Assembly: GCA_028023455.1 (NCBI GenBank)
Contig: JAQFVV010006203.1
Location: forward strand, 13,740,348-13,804,347
Origin: Epiperipatus broadwayi
Lineage: Eukaryota > Onychophora > Udeonychophora > Euonychophora > Peripatidae
Length of the DNA stretch: 64,000 bases
Reading direction: 5' to 3'
Made by a program: the position numbers and the translations under genes. Below the pieces are notes generated by a model. That model was given only the letters and a program-made list of their open reading frames with translations. It was not told the origin of the DNA and searched no databases. Shown here in pieces: positions 1-12,725 of this stretch; the first letter of the stretch is position 1; each line of letters starts with the position of its first letter.

Positions 1-80
1 CTGTCCAGCAGTCTTCATCAGAGCTTTTTTCAAAAAGCAGAGGAAGTTTGAAAACGCTTTGATGAAGACTGCTGGACAGT
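1..80. repeat. Inverted pair of hammerhead-like terminal motifs
   Basis: Bases 1-20 are the exact reverse complement of bases 60-79, with about 39 bases between. On the minus strand, bases 15-21 read CTGATGA followed by GACTGCTGGACAG, and the motif runs out of the window. On the plus strand the copy reads TTGATGA, a GACTG/CAGTC hairpin, then AAAAC, so it resembles a hammerhead core with two core substitutions. The sequence closely matches the 3' motif of the Penelope-like element at 16495-16550, including the shared AGCTCTGATGA. It is probably the end of a Penelope-like element of that family whose body lies to the left of the window. Confidence 0.5.
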
Positions 81-1389
81 CAAAACTCAGGAAAATAAAG
101 AAGTTTTATTTAAAATGAATTTTGCATTAAAGTGTATATGAAAGAAGTTATTATAAGCAATATATATGTAGAAATCTTGTGGAAGTAGTATTTTAAAAGC
201 AAACACAAAAAAAATGAAGTTACTTTCCTCTTATGAAATTTTTCTACAATAAATAATTCCATTGATAATGTATCTGTCACTAAAATATTTTTTATTCTGG
301 AGTCTCTATAATTTTTTTTTTACATTTTCATATTTGTTTCTATTATGTTCAGACCTCACATTAATCAGAAACCTGTTATGGATCTGTTTAAATTGATCTT
401 CATAGATCCATGGAAAAAATAACTTATAATGTTAAACATTGGCAGACTTTATGATTCCTCAGTCTAATTTTGTAATATAAAAAATTTAATATTCTAAAAT
501 TAATAAATGAGATTTGGTATCGATGATACTTAAATGATCCAAAATATCTTTTCAAGAATATTATTGCACAAATATGGGCAGATGAAATCTTTGAATTTGA
601 TAAATTTCAAATATGAGAAAGTGAATGAATAACAAAATATTTTTATTTCCTCTTTATCACTTCTTCGTACTTTTTTTTTTTTTATCCAAAACATTGAAAA
701 TATGTTAGTGGATTTTTTTTTGTAATTTTAGCTTATTATTACTGTATGTTTTTTTTTTGTATGTGATATTATCCTTTCATATTGACTGTGTTTGGTTCCA
801 AGCCTTCCCATAGATATTTAAAACCATGGATAATAGCAAATTATATTTAATGTATTGTTAAATTTGTATTGACATTTCTATGATACTATTTAATTTTAAA
901 ATGTACACATTAAGACATCAACAAAATTAATTAATACAAAATAATAATAATGCAGTTATGAAAAAAATGATATAGTAATAAACCACTAGGAAGGGAAACA
1001 CAACTATGTGATTGTCTAAGTGTGTGGGGATTGTACTAGATGAAATAATTATTGTATTATTTATAACAATGCTTATATAAGAGGGCCTGCTGCATATGAG
1101 ATTTATAAATGTCTAAATTTTTTTATTTAATATTTTTTAAAACTATAGATAATGAATCATAGATGCAGGGAGAGTCTTATGTATTCATTTTTTATTACTT
1201 ATCATTTTAAATAATTTTTTTTAATAAAAAAAAAGCTATAGTAATCTAAATATGATATCTGTCTCTCAAACAGTATTCTAGAATTTAATATTACTTAGAA
1301 ATTTTGAAGTCATTTTATTATTGTACATTGATATTGAAGTGATTTTTATAAAATTGTTATTTATATTTCAAATTATTATTTTGTTGCAG
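81..1389. other. AT-rich noncoding stretch, no gene seen
   Basis: This stretch holds poly(T) runs and simple AT-rich sequence upstream of the first visible exon of the plus-strand gene. It is probably intron. No exon with good splice sites and a matching phase was found. Confidence 0.5.
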
Positions 1390-1461
1390 TGGAAAGCTGG
1401 TATGTCTACTCTCGAAGGTTTAGAAAAAGATATTAAAAAATGTCCAAATGTGGAAGAAGAG
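1390..1461 (+). CDS. Internal exon of an unrecognised gene (exon a)
   Basis: A pyrimidine-rich tract and TTGTTGCAG precede the exon, and GAG|GTAATT follows it. The 72 bases give 24 codons in phase 0/0, starting WKAGMSTLEGLEKD and ending KCPNVEEE. The next exon also begins in phase 0, so the frames join without a break. The gene begins to the left of the window. I do not recognise the protein. Confidence 0.6.
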
Positions 1462-3503
1462 GTAATTAGTAAAAGTTATTTTAAATTCTGCAATATAAGT
1501 TTTTATAATATTGTATTGTACAACTTGCATTGTCAATTTAGAAATTAAATTACTAAATTCTCGAGTAGAATTTTTTTTTCTTTTGAAATATCTAATTGAT
1601 TATTTTAGATAATGTGTGTTGAATAAATTTTTTTTTTTTGAGAGAGAGAGAGAATAATAAAAAAAAATGAATGAAAAGAGAACATAAAACTATTTTGGTT
1701 AAGATAAGAAAACAAATTCTTATTATGAAGCAATTAGCAGTACATAACAAAAGAGAAAACACATACAACAACATTTCTTCCATAATTAAAGATGGCCACC
1801 CAAAGAAAAAGAAAAGAATGATTTTGAAGACAAATTTACGTCAAATGCTACTTTAAAAAGAAAAATCATACCTTGCATCATTACTGAATCTTCATTCCTA
1901 AAGTGAAGCAGTGCAAGATAAAAAGTTTAATTGTTAGAGAATCCATGGGAATTATACAAAACTACTCTCACTAGTATGTTAAATCATATTAAGATGTGCG
2001 GGTATAAGAAGTTCATTTGCCAGTGTTGCTTTCTACTTGACCTCGTTGAACCCTAGACTACCTACAAGGTTCCTAAGCAATATCTGATTGTTATTATTCA
2101 TCAGTAAGAAGAACTTGATTGCAAGTATTCATCTACAGCCATTCCTACTTCTATTTAGAGTCATTGGTTTTTCATTGAGTTTATACTTCAGTACTCTTCT
2201 ATGATAAAAGCCAGCATCTAAAAACGAGTTAAAAGTTCTTTTAGATACTTCTGTCTGGATCATTGTTTACTTTACATTTATATTGACTATGGATAGAGTG
2301 ATATAGATCGGATTATTTCTATAAATGCAAATTTAAGAAATATCTGGAAAGGACATATAATGATTAGTTTTAGTGTGTGATATTTTTTTTTTTAATATGG
2401 TGCTCAAAGTTAGTCTAACTTGAAATCCTTAAAATGCATAGCAGCTAACTTAATTTCAGGCTTGCTGAATAAAATGGTTTATTTGATTCAAAAACTTAAG
2501 ATTCCTTGAATACTTTCAAGTCATTGAGTTGAATGGCAAAATATACCAAAAAGTTATTTGGAAACTATTAACTTCCACTGGTGAAGATTAGTTAGACAGG
2601 TATTAATTTACAGATCATTACCAAGATCTGGTTGGCATTACATTTAATTCATGGATTATGCATGCTTATATAGATGATACTAGATTAATCTACTGTAATG
2701 TGGGGCTTTTTTTCACATGGTTATTAAAAAAAAAAATCTTTTCTGTGAGTATATTCATTAATTACCAGATATTAATTTAATTTCAGAAATATAAATATAT
2801 ACATTATTTTTGATATTTATCATATGATTTCTGTAAAATTAATCGACCACTTAATTAATTTGACCAACTATATACTTGACAAATTTTTGTATGATAGTTT
2901 CAAAATTATTTCCAAAGTTGGTCATAAAGAAGGTTTTTGTTTTGCAATGTCATATTAATCTCACTAATCTGAATTATCATATTAATTATTCAGTGTTCAA
3001 AAATGAGCCTTCCACAAGATAAAAAAGGAATGACAAATGTGTATATGATACATTTGATATATTTATTTGTAGCAGTTAATAATGTTTTTAAAATCACTTA
3101 AAATATTAAATATACAGGCATTTTTCAGCTGTAATTTTTTTTTTTTTAATAAAGTTTTTTATATGTGTGTGTATATATATATATATAAAAAGAAGTTTGA
3201 CATTCTATATTTTTAAATGATGTTAGTGTAGTGATTCCCATTAAAAAAGACAGGCTAGAAATAATTTATAATAGTCTGTTTGCATTGCCATCTAGTATCT
3301 TCTAATTGCTTATGCTTTCAGAGTTGGTTGTGGAATGAAGAGAAATAAATTTCTGTTATCAGAATTATTAAGCATTGTTGATTTTAATTAAACATGTTAA
3401 TTATAGATATTGCTATCTTATAGAGCATATTGAAAAATTTACTGTTGCAATCCATAATAGTTTAAATATATTTTTCTGAAATCATTTTTGTTTTTTTAAA
3501 TAG
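1462..3503 (+). other. Intron between exons a and b
   Basis: Begins GTAATT and ends AAATAG. The sequence is AT-rich, with poly(T), poly(A) and a short (TA)n run near 3175. No transposon coding sequence was recognised. Confidence 0.5.
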
Positions 3504-3561
3504 GTAACTATTCCTAATTTTCGGCACATATGCTATGATACATTCACTCACACTTTAAAAG
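3504..3561 (+). CDS. Internal exon of the unrecognised gene (exon b)
   Basis: The acceptor is TTTTTTTAAATAG and the donor is AAAAG|GTAATTT. The 58 bases enter in phase 0 and leave one base (G), which pairs with the two-base start of exon c. The residues are VTIPNFRHICYDTFTHTLK plus a split glycine codon. The phase agreement on both sides is the main evidence that this is a real coding exon. Confidence 0.6.
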
Positions 3562-3922
3562 GTAATTTAACAGTTTTTATTTAACACAAAAAAAATTGTA
3601 TATATGTAATTTTTTTATATAAATGTGTATTTAGTTTTGTATATAGTTACATATACATTTGAAAACATGCCTTATTTTTTTGTTTGTTTATATATATTTT
3701 TTCATATTTCCTTGAAGAATTTGTCCGATACGAATAAACAATTTTACCACTAAAATGAAGAGGGCATGTTAACCTTTTCATTTTAGAATCTCAAATAATT
3801 AATATTTTTGAACTCTTTTTGAGCTACTATGCAAATTGTTAAAAAAATAGACTACCATTATATGATTATGGATAAAGCTTTTGATATAGTTAATTGTAAT
3901 GATGCAGTTTTATTTTTTTTAG

Positions 3923-4031
3923 GAGAACCATCTCATATTTCGACCTTAGAAGAATTTCCATTTAGTGAAGATGTTCAGATCATTCATGAAGATTTTAAGA
4001 AATATCCTGCTCTAAGCTCTATCAGCTTTAG
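3923..4031 (+). CDS. Internal exon of the unrecognised gene (exon c)
   Basis: A strong acceptor (TTTTATTTTTTTTAG) precedes it and AG|GTATTG follows. It completes the split Gly codon from exon b, reads EPSHISTLEEFPFSEDVQII and then HEDFKKYPALSSISF, and leaves two bases (AG) for exon d. It is mainly acidic and polar, with no membrane segment. An ORF continues on both sides in the same frame, but the flanking residues are intronic. Confidence 0.65.
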
Positions 4032-4239
4032 GTATTGTTCTGTTTGTTTTTTTATTGCTGTTTATTTATGAAAAATATATCTATGGAGTCAGTTAAAATG
4101 ATATACAGAATAGTTCTCTATTTTCATAAATCCAGACTTATGTAAATTATTTCAGGCATATATAAAACACATAAAATGCATGAACTATGATATCCAGTCA
4201 ACATAATTCTTATTTTCTGTCTGGTTGTTTTACAATAGT

Positions 4240-5660
4240 GTGTTGAAACCGTTGGAGGGCGGGCTTTGTTTGTAAACAAAGATAAATATAATGTTTCCGG
4301 GGCTGCCACCGAGTTTGTTTATTATCACATTTCAAAGTAAAGTAATATCAAATAAATTTTGGAATACGCAACAACAACAAAAAAAAAAAAAATATGCAGA
4401 AATCAAAAAATTGAATTTAAAAAAGTACTTAATTTTTTTTTTTGTTATTCTTTTCATTACTTATATTTTTGGGGGGCCGGGAATTCTTTTTTTTTTATAT
4501 GTATGTTTTTGATTTTGTTGATCACATTTAACCAAAACTACTATCTATCAAATAAAATTTTTGAAACGAAAACAAAAATAATAAAAAAGGGTACATCAAT
4601 TGAAATGAATTTTAAAAAGTAGTTACTTTTTATTCTTTTCATTACTTACATTTTTTTTGGCGGCGGTCGGGTATTCTACGACAAAATCAGCTTTTCTTTT
4701 TTATATTTTTGTTGTTTTATAATAAATTACAAATACCAAATCGATTTCCATTTAACAATACCAAACATTTACAACAAAAAGGTCCAACTTTGGGAAGGGG
4801 GGTGAGGGGATGGTTACAATTCCTAAGCGAACGTAACGCTCCAACTCGAAGGTTGACCAACTTTTTACCGTAATTACCAAAAACCACATAAATATATTTA
4901 TGGCAATTAAAAGCAACTTTTAGGGCTGTTCAGGAACATCACGCATGCAGCTTCAAAGCTCTTTTGTTTGATAACCCTTCCAGCAGCAGCAATCAGAGAA
5001 TCTTTGACATTCGCAGCAAGTTTCCGATTTCAGCCATTCGATGAAGCTTGCCGTTGTTCTCGCAGAAACGGGAATTAGAGCGTGATTTCTTCCGAATCGC
5101 GCTTGAACCTACACTTGCCGAATTTTTTGAGCATGAAACGGGGGCTAGGGAAGCATGAGACTCTGCTGATAATTGTTAGTAGGCATTCCTAAAAGATGGC
5201 AGATAGAGGGGGAGGTGGTCTTAATGAATATTAAAATAGTTTTGACAATCGGAATTCCAGACACCCTCACCCAATGCTGTAGCCAAAAGTGAAATGTGAT
5301 CGCACTTCGAAAATGCTTAGCACAAATCTGAGCTGTAAGCTGGCACGATAGCTTCTGCAGCAGATTCAATGTCATGTTTCTGTGCATTAGCATAGAAATA
5401 GACACTAGCAGCCACCCCGTACCGAACGGACTATTTCTAGGCTTATGCATTAGAAATAGAACGTTCGCTAGCGATGGTAGGCCGCCTAAACGGCATATTT
5501 CTGTGCGCTATCACAGAAATAATGCCCTCTGGCGGTTTCAACATGCTATTGTAAAACAACCTTCTGTCTTTCCTGCTGTGCACATATCTTGTGATATATT
5601 GTGTGCTTATTTTTATTCATTAAAAAAAATAGTATCATATTCTTCATAATAAGTGATAGA
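4240..5660. repeat. Composite repeat block with internal direct repeats
   Basis: This block sits inside the 8.5-kb intron between exons c and d and is richer in G+C than its surroundings. It starts near a palindrome (CTTTGTTTGTAAACAAAG, about 4272). About 4393-4500 and 4600-4680 are diverged direct copies, each with a T-rich run, TTCTTTTCATTACTTA and then a G-rich segment (GGGGCCGGGAATTCT and GGCGGTCGGGTATTCT). Three hairpins follow at 5377-5521. No transposase or reverse transcriptase was recognised in any frame. It is probably one or more nonautonomous transposons. Confidence 0.45.
5377..5521. repeat. Three spaced hairpins sharing arm TATTTCT
   Basis: Hairpin 1 is 5377-5398 (TTTCTGTG / CATAGAAA, one mismatch). 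Hairpin 2 is 5432-5458 (TATTTCTA / TAGAAATA, perfect). Hairpin 3 is 5496-5521 (TATTTCTGTG / CACAGAAATA, perfect, loop CGCTAT). The palindrome TCGCTAGCGA lies between hairpins 2 and 3 at about 5465. The shared arm suggests duplicated structured units. Confidence 0.6.
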
Positions 5661-8600
5661 AAACATGCACTATGAAGTTAAATGTAACTAATGTAAAATT
5701 TGATTTATGCAAAAAGCCAAAGAATGGAACTTGCAAAAGCGGAAAACTGTCTGTATCATTTGTTTGTGTTATATATATATATATTGTAATGGATTGTAAA
5801 TGTGTAATGGAAAATAAAATAGCCCAATCTTTGGACATCAATTGTAATGAATTGGATTATGATGCTAAACTCTTATTTAACAGCCCTATAGATTTCGGCA
5901 GCTTCTATACAAAAAATAATAATAATTCTAATTTAGCATGAGTAAACATGGTCCAAACATCGTAATATAGTAAACATCACATGATCACTTAATTGACCTA
6001 CTCTCATGATTTAACATAACTAGTGAGACTTGATTATTCACCAAAATATAAATTGAAAGCAAAGGGAATTTTATTGAATCCAAGCTATATTTGCATTTGG
6101 AGGATTATATGCAAAACAATATATTAATTAGTTGTTATTTATGCAAGTAACTATAAAATTGAATATTTACAAAACACAAAAATTATCATATAAGTAATTC
6201 TCAGTCGCATTACATAATGACTTTGGTACTGAAAAGAGACAAATAAATAAATTTCAAATAAATCACAGTCATTTTATATAAAACAAATGGTATTCAGATG
6301 GCACTAGTTATATTCAAACAACATACAATATTTGTTTCTTTTCTAAGTTTTCATTTTACTTCAATATCATTCACATTCACAATGTTTGCTAACAATAGGT
6401 ATGGATTGATGTTTGTATCTGAATAAGAACCATCTACTGTTAAAGAAAGATGCAATAATAGAAAATAATGAAGATCATAATAGGTTCTTAAAATAGTAGT
6501 TCAGAATCATAGATAGATAAGTTCTTTAAGATCAGATCACTTAACTTTTATACAAAATTTTCAGCATTCTCTTCATACTGTGCTGAACATCTATATTTCC
6601 CATTTTCTATTAAAACTATACTTCTCTTTTTAAACTGCAAGTACTAACTCCTTAGATTTATTATCTACAATAGGGCTTCCATTATGGTCCAAAGGATTTA
6701 ATATCTTCTATCATGTCACCACTAATTCTGAGGATTCAATAAATGTTTATTACTAGATTACACAACTCTTAATATATTAAACTTCTGTTAATAAAAAATA
6801 TAAGAACAACTTATTCACAAGTAATATATATAAGACGTCTGCATACTGATCTACCTTTTTAATATATCTTGTGATGAGGTTATGAATTATTTTCTGAAGG
6901 AGAATATTAAACATTAAACACTAATACAATACACTATATGTACATTTATATATGGTTCTTATGAGAACAAATGACAATAAATTTAATTTCAAGCATTCAT
7001 TGTGTACTACATATATGCGTACGTGTACAATGCATATAAATTAAAACGACAACAGAGAGTTTTAATGACAAATTATATCTAGCATATTATTATTTATATT
7101 GATGAATTGAAATTTAAAACCAATTTACTTATATAACGTACATATATAATGCATATAAATCAAATAATACAGAAAATTTTAATACTAAATGATATCTAGC
7201 ATGTTTTTTATATTGATTGATCAAAATTTAAAATTAATTTATGTATATAAATGGTTAAAATTTAAAATCAATCATATACAAAAATAAAAAAATGATCAAA
7301 TCAATTACCATTTAATATCTTTTTTTTTTTTTTCGTTTTGAAAATCGACAATTATCTGACACGTCTTTGTTCATTATGGAATATATTGAATTAATATGTA
7401 TGACAATTTTAAATGACAATTGCATGAATTCATGAACTATTTGTAGTTAATTTTCTTGAAGTACTCTTTTATCCTGGTTAGACTGTAGTGGATCAATTGA
7501 AGGTGACATACTGACTTTAAATGCTTAGGTAATACTTATATTGATTTTCTGGATAAGAATAGCTATTCATTTTCCAGATTGATTTCCATTCAAATACATG
7601 CTTGTTAATAGTTTAACTCTCTTCCAATGGATGGTAATTATTGGGTAGGACAAGACAGAAAGAACTAAATTCCCTAGATCGCAGCTTCTTGTTTATTCTG
7701 CCATTTTTTAATGAAATCAAACCAAATAAAGTATTGTGATTATGCCCAAAAAAAAATATTAAACAGCAGAAAAGTTTTGTTTTTTTCTCCTAATAGCAAT
7801 AGTCAATAATCCCCTTACTATAGTATTTAACTTAGTCCTTCATGCTACTGATATCAATTCTCTTATTATAACAATTGTCGATCTTCAAATATTAAAGTTT
7901 GAATACAAAAAAAAATTACATATAAATACATGCTTTACAGTTTTAAAATAATAAATAATAAAATTACATCGCAAATAATTTCAAAACCAAAGGTACAATG
8001 TAAACACATTTAGTAATTCATATGCCAATATTTTAATCATTGATATCACTTATTCCAAATATTTTAAATACAAAGTAAGATCTTTGTAAAAATCTATGTA
8101 CATATATATATATATTCTTTTATATCACCACTACCATTTTCAAATCCCAAAATCATAAATAAATATATATACCAAAAAAAATTAAAAGGAGTATATTACA
8201 ATAATATAACAACAAATATATATAAATAAACCCCTGTATCAAAGTCAAACCAAGGTTGTTGTTGTTGTTGTTTTGACAACAATGACGTTTTGATGAAAAG
8301 GGTGAGGTGGGTCTTTCCAATCTTTACAATATATATATATATATTAAAGCAAAGATTTTCACAAATAAAAATGTGAATATTTATTTCATATTTATTCTTG
8401 GCAAATCCTTCGATCTGAATGATGAAGGAGGGGATCCACTTGAAACATCAGTAATGGTAACATTAACAGCAAGCAGATATATATGTGGCTGAATTGAAAT
8501 GTATGTGCATATAAATATATGTTTGAACTTATGTTATATACAGTGATAAGTATGTTTTTGTTAATATTCTAGCATTATAATTTCAATTTGATTTCATATA

Positions 8601-8807
8601 TTATTCTAATAACAGGTTGCAGGTTACCTGCCAAGAAATTTGACGGTTATTTTTGATCAACATACTGTATAAAACATTTTCCCTTTGTTGTTTATCACGT
8701 TTATTAATAATTAGCCATACCCACAGCTTTGCCTATATTAGTAGAATAAAATAATATAACACAATATTTTAGCTGTTCTCAGGGTTAAATATTTACATGT
8801 TATTTAC
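5661..8807. other. AT-rich intron sequence
   Basis: Simple AT-rich DNA with short (TA)n runs (near 5770, 8105 and 8330) and a (GTT)n run near 8258. A match to the terminal motif AAACATCACATGATCAC of the repeat at 47281-47825 occurs at about 5972-5988. The short ORFs have no recognisable product. Confidence 0.4.
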
Positions 8808-11279
8808 ATGAGTATTTTCCAAACTGGACTACAAAAGTATTGCGTGGGGGTGGGGGGGGCACATAAGTTTTACCAAACATACAAATTTAAAACAATGTCT
8901 AAAGAAAGTTACTCATCAATCTTAAAGAACTTTTGCCCCATTCCTATTAACGGGACAGACAATAGTTTTTTAAGAAAATGATCCAACAGTCCACAAACTC
9001 TCAATCCTGTTAATGATACAAACAAGATAAGGGCTGTGTAGTGTATATTTTGATACAACAGACATAATTACTTGTTTAGATATAAAGTATTTTTTATATT
9101 ACATGAGGTAAGTTGAAAACTGGGAGTAGTATTTTTAATAGTTTTAAAATAATACGTATCCTTTTTAGATGAATAAATATGTAACTGGATTGAAATGAAA
9201 AGTAGATGAAGAAGATGAAATTGATACTAGCAAAAATTGTTTAACAAATACAACTATGAAAAATAATAATGTTAAATCTCGAAAATATGATCCCTATACT
9301 TAACATTGGGATTTACTAGTATTGTTATTAATGGACAAGAAAGCATGAAACCTAATAAGTTGAAATGTCATCTTGAATAACTACATCAAACCACATTGGC
9401 AAGCCAAGAGAATTTTTCCAAAGGAAATTAGATGTTTTGAATAAATAACAAAATACGTTTTCAAAAAGTACGTCTGTAATATCAAATGCATTGCTTGCAT
9501 CGTATAAAGTCTCTTATAGAATTGCTAAATGTAAAAAACTACATTCAATAGGAGAAACTTTGATACTATCTGCGGTTGTTGACCATGGTACAAACAAGGC
9601 TTGGTGAATCATGTGCTAACCAACTTTGAAAAATTCCACTTGCAGATAACATGGTAGGAAGAAGAATGTTTGATATACCTGAAGATCTTCATGATTAATT
9701 AATAGAAAAACTAAAATTGTCAGATTACATTTTAGAGTTGGATGAAGCAGCAGGTGTAGTTAAAGATGCTCATTTGATTTCATATGTAAGATATGCTGTA
9801 GAAACTGATATTAAAGAAGATTTATTATTCTGTAAACCTATTGAAAACAATACCTCAGCAAAAGTATTGAAACTTTTTTTAAATGAAAAAATTATTTGGC
9901 CAGAATTGTGTTGGGATATGTACAGATGGAGCCCAATCTATGGTAGGACGAAACACTGGTTTACAAGCTGTAGTTCAGGTAGCTCTTCATGAAATACGAC
10001 ACACTGTATGATATATAGACAATCACTCGCTTCAAAAAGTATGAGCGAAGATTTGCTAACAATATTTGAAGTTATTATAAAAGTTGTAAACTTTATCAAA
10101 AACAGCTCTTTAAGAGGAAGGCTGTTCATAAAATTGCATGGTAATATTGTTACAGAATACAGAACACTATTATTGTGAAACACATTGGCTTTTTCTGTTC
10201 AACATACTTCAAAGACTGTTTGAACTAAAAGAAGAAATCTATGTTTCTGAATTATAATAATAGAGATGGGGCGTTTTATGACACAAAATTCCTTATAAAG
10301 CTTGCTTATTTAGTGGATATTTTTTAAAAACTTAATATTTTAAATAAATCAATGCAAGAACCTCAATCTCATGCTTTGATGCAGAAAGATAAAAGTTATT
10401 GCATTTAAAAAAAAATTGGAGCTGTGAATGATTAATTTGAAAAATAATACTTTGGACATGTTCCCAATTTCAAAAACACTTGTCCTGCAAATGAAATAGA
10501 AGTAAAAATTTTATTAGTAATCATTTGACCAATCTACAGAAACAATTCTCATTTTATTTTAAAGATCTTGAAATGTCGAAATATGAATGGGTAAGAAACC
10601 CGCTTGTGATTAAAACACATGATGTATTTAACCTTTCAACATCAGAGCAAGAAATGTTGATTGACTTATCTTGTGACAGCACATTAAAGCAGATGTTGGA
10701 ACAAGAAAATATTGGTACTTTCTGGCTTCAAGTGAAGAAACACTTTTATATTTTGATAAACAAAGCTTTAGAAATCTTCTTACCCTTTGTAATATCTTAT
10801 TTATATAAAACTGGCTTTTCCACTGTTGCTGTTTTAAAAATAAAACATCAATCTTCTTTAGTGATTGAAGAAGAATTGAGAGCAGCCCTATCTTCAATGA
10901 TACTCAAATTTGACAAACTTGGTTTTAATAAATAGACTCATCCATCATACTAAATATCATTATAAATTTAATCAATATTCTTTTTTTGTTTTTATTTTGA
11001 TTTAGTTGGTGTTTTGTTTGTTTGTTTGTTTTTTTTTTTTTTTTGGGGGGGGGGGGGTTGTTTTTGTAAAATTTACTTGATTGTATTCAAAATTATTCCA
11101 TCATGAAAATAAACTTTTATATAAGGTCTATATCTATACTAAATAGGTATATTTTATAATCTATTGAAATGAAATTGTAAATACAATATTTATAAAATTA
11201 GAATGTTGTAAAAATTAGGGGGCGCAATATTTTCTCCAGGAAAAAGGGGAATGCAGACACAAAAAATTTGGAAACCAAA
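8808..11279 (+). mobile_element. hAT DNA transposon relic, ZBED5/SCAND3 type
   Basis: A decayed copy of a hAT-superfamily transposon lying in the intron. The right end resembles the family's terminal repeat in inverted form (AAAAAATTTGGAAACC, about 11257). The left end is placed near a TTTTCCAAACTGG sequence and is less certain. Between them is a transposase gene broken by stops and frameshifts. It lies in the same strand as the host gene but is unrelated to it. Confidence 0.6.
9186..10935 (+). pseudogene. hAT transposase pseudogene (ZBED5/FAM200-like)
   Basis: The order matches ZBED5/SCAND3-type transposases. Remnants of the BED-finger region lie around 9280-9400 (NKLKCHL-like). Then come LDEAAGVVKDAHLISYVRYA and EDLLFCKPIENNTSAKV (9738-9870), a frame change, then TDGAQSMVGRNTGLQAVVQV (about 9920-9990), which contains the DGA around the second catalytic Asp of hAT enzymes. 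The C-terminal dimerisation part (10525-10935) includes FWLQVKKHFYILINKALEIF and ends LRAALSSMILKFDKL. Several stops and at least one frameshift rule out function. Confidence 0.8.
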
Positions 11280-12580
11280 TGAAATAATAATAGATGAGTT
11301 ATCAACAGTAGTACCCCCAAAAAAATATAACTTTTTAAAGATCATTTTTATTTCTGAATTTGATCAACTTTTAAGATTTTAATTGAAATATATTTCTCGC
11401 AGGATAAATTAATTTAATATCATAGGATTTTGTTCACACTCCGTTTACAAGTGAGAAATTATATACTTGGTACAAATGAAATTTAATTAATTTAAAATAT
11501 ATTTACGAAATCAAATTTTATTTCATTTTACCAAAAACTATAATTCTCTTCGTTTCTGTAATGTGTATTTTAATAAGCAGGCCATAATATACTTAATATT
11601 CATTTAAAAAATTTCCCAGTATCAATGCTGTCATCTTATGTTTTTATGAAGCAATTCGAAAATGATTATAATTTCAATGCATTTTTATATTGCAAATTAC
11701 CATAGTTTTTAAAAACAATTAAGTACCATAAAATTCTCCACAAAAAAGAAAGAAAATTACGCAAGATTTACTAAATAACAAGCAAACAAACTTTCACATT
11801 TATATGGTAATAATGATGTCAGAATACAGGAATCATAAAAAAATATAATTGGCTTTTTGGGGGGATTCATATTCTTAACTTTTTGGGTGAGAAATCAAAG
11901 CTCTAATTAATTGAGCCATTCTCTTCAATTGTGTTAATAAAATAAAAATAATAAAGTACCTATCCATCAGAATTTGTTATTATAATACTAACTACAATCA
12001 GACACATACATGAATCTAAATAAAGAATTGAGATATATGTAAAAATGTGTGTGTAGAAATAACACATTCACATGCGATTCTCATGACGTGGGTTTAAATC
12101 TGGACTAGATAAATCTTGAAAATTTTTCAGAGTTCAATGAAGCCTTATGAACTTTTTTGGGGATAGTTGTCCCACAGCTAACCGTCTGCAAGTGGATGTC
12201 TGACTGTTCTTAATTAAAGAAGAAAAGAAGGATAAAACTGTTCAGATTCCACCATTGAGCAATTAAGTCATATTGATAAATGTTTTCTCCTTCATTTTTC
12301 TGTATGAAGAGCTGTTGAGGAGGGTTGTGTAAATTAATGTAAAAAGTGTTATGGGTGAAAGATATGATCACAGTTATCGAATTTTTTTATATGTGGGCCT
12401 GCTTTTTACTAGGACAGACATTTTGGCAGAATTTCAACTGCCACACTGTAAGTGGCTTGAATCTGAAAACTGCATTTATAAATATATATGTAGGTAGACA
12501 GAAGTTTTACAATTTATTATTTATATTTGCCTAAATTATTTTATTTAAAATCAAAACTAAGTTTAAACATTTATTTTTAG
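11280..12580 (+). other. Remaining intron before the last exon
   Basis: AT-rich. A tRNA box-B-like stretch (GTGGGTTTAAATCTGG, about 12088) may be an old SINE. Nothing else was recognised. The intron ends TTTATTTTTAG at 12580. Confidence 0.4.
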
Positions 12581-12725
12581 ATCTTTTGAACATGCAACTT
12601 CTGGTCGACATTCTCCAACTCATGAAATTTTTCTCCAACCGATGGAGAAATCCTATTTTTATTCTGGATTCCTGTGTGATGATTATTCGCCTTTATTAGA
12701 AAAAATCAAACAAATGTCATCTTAG
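12581..12725 (+). CDS. Terminal exon of the unrecognised gene (exon d)
   Basis: The acceptor is TTTATTTTTAG. The first base completes the AG left by exon c to give AGA (Arg), and the frame then runs SFEHATSGRHSPTHEIFLQP and MEKSYFYSGFLCDDYSPLLE and ends KIKQMSS with TAG at 12723. The four visible exons together encode about 128 residues of the C-terminus. The product is soluble and polar, with no signal, membrane segment or catalytic motif that I can name. Phase agreement across three introns, one of 8.5 kb, is strong evidence for a real gene. No clear AATAAA signal follows. The function is unknown to me. Confidence 0.65.

Noticed and set aside
355-425. Open segment PHINQKPVMDLFKLIF after a CAG, a possible extra exon of the first gene
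   Set aside because: No usable donor, and a stop follows soon; phase with exon a cannot be shown.
8396-8460. Possible exon GKSFDLNDEGGDPLETSVM before GTAACA
   Set aside because: No AG acceptor directly upstream, and no phase partner.
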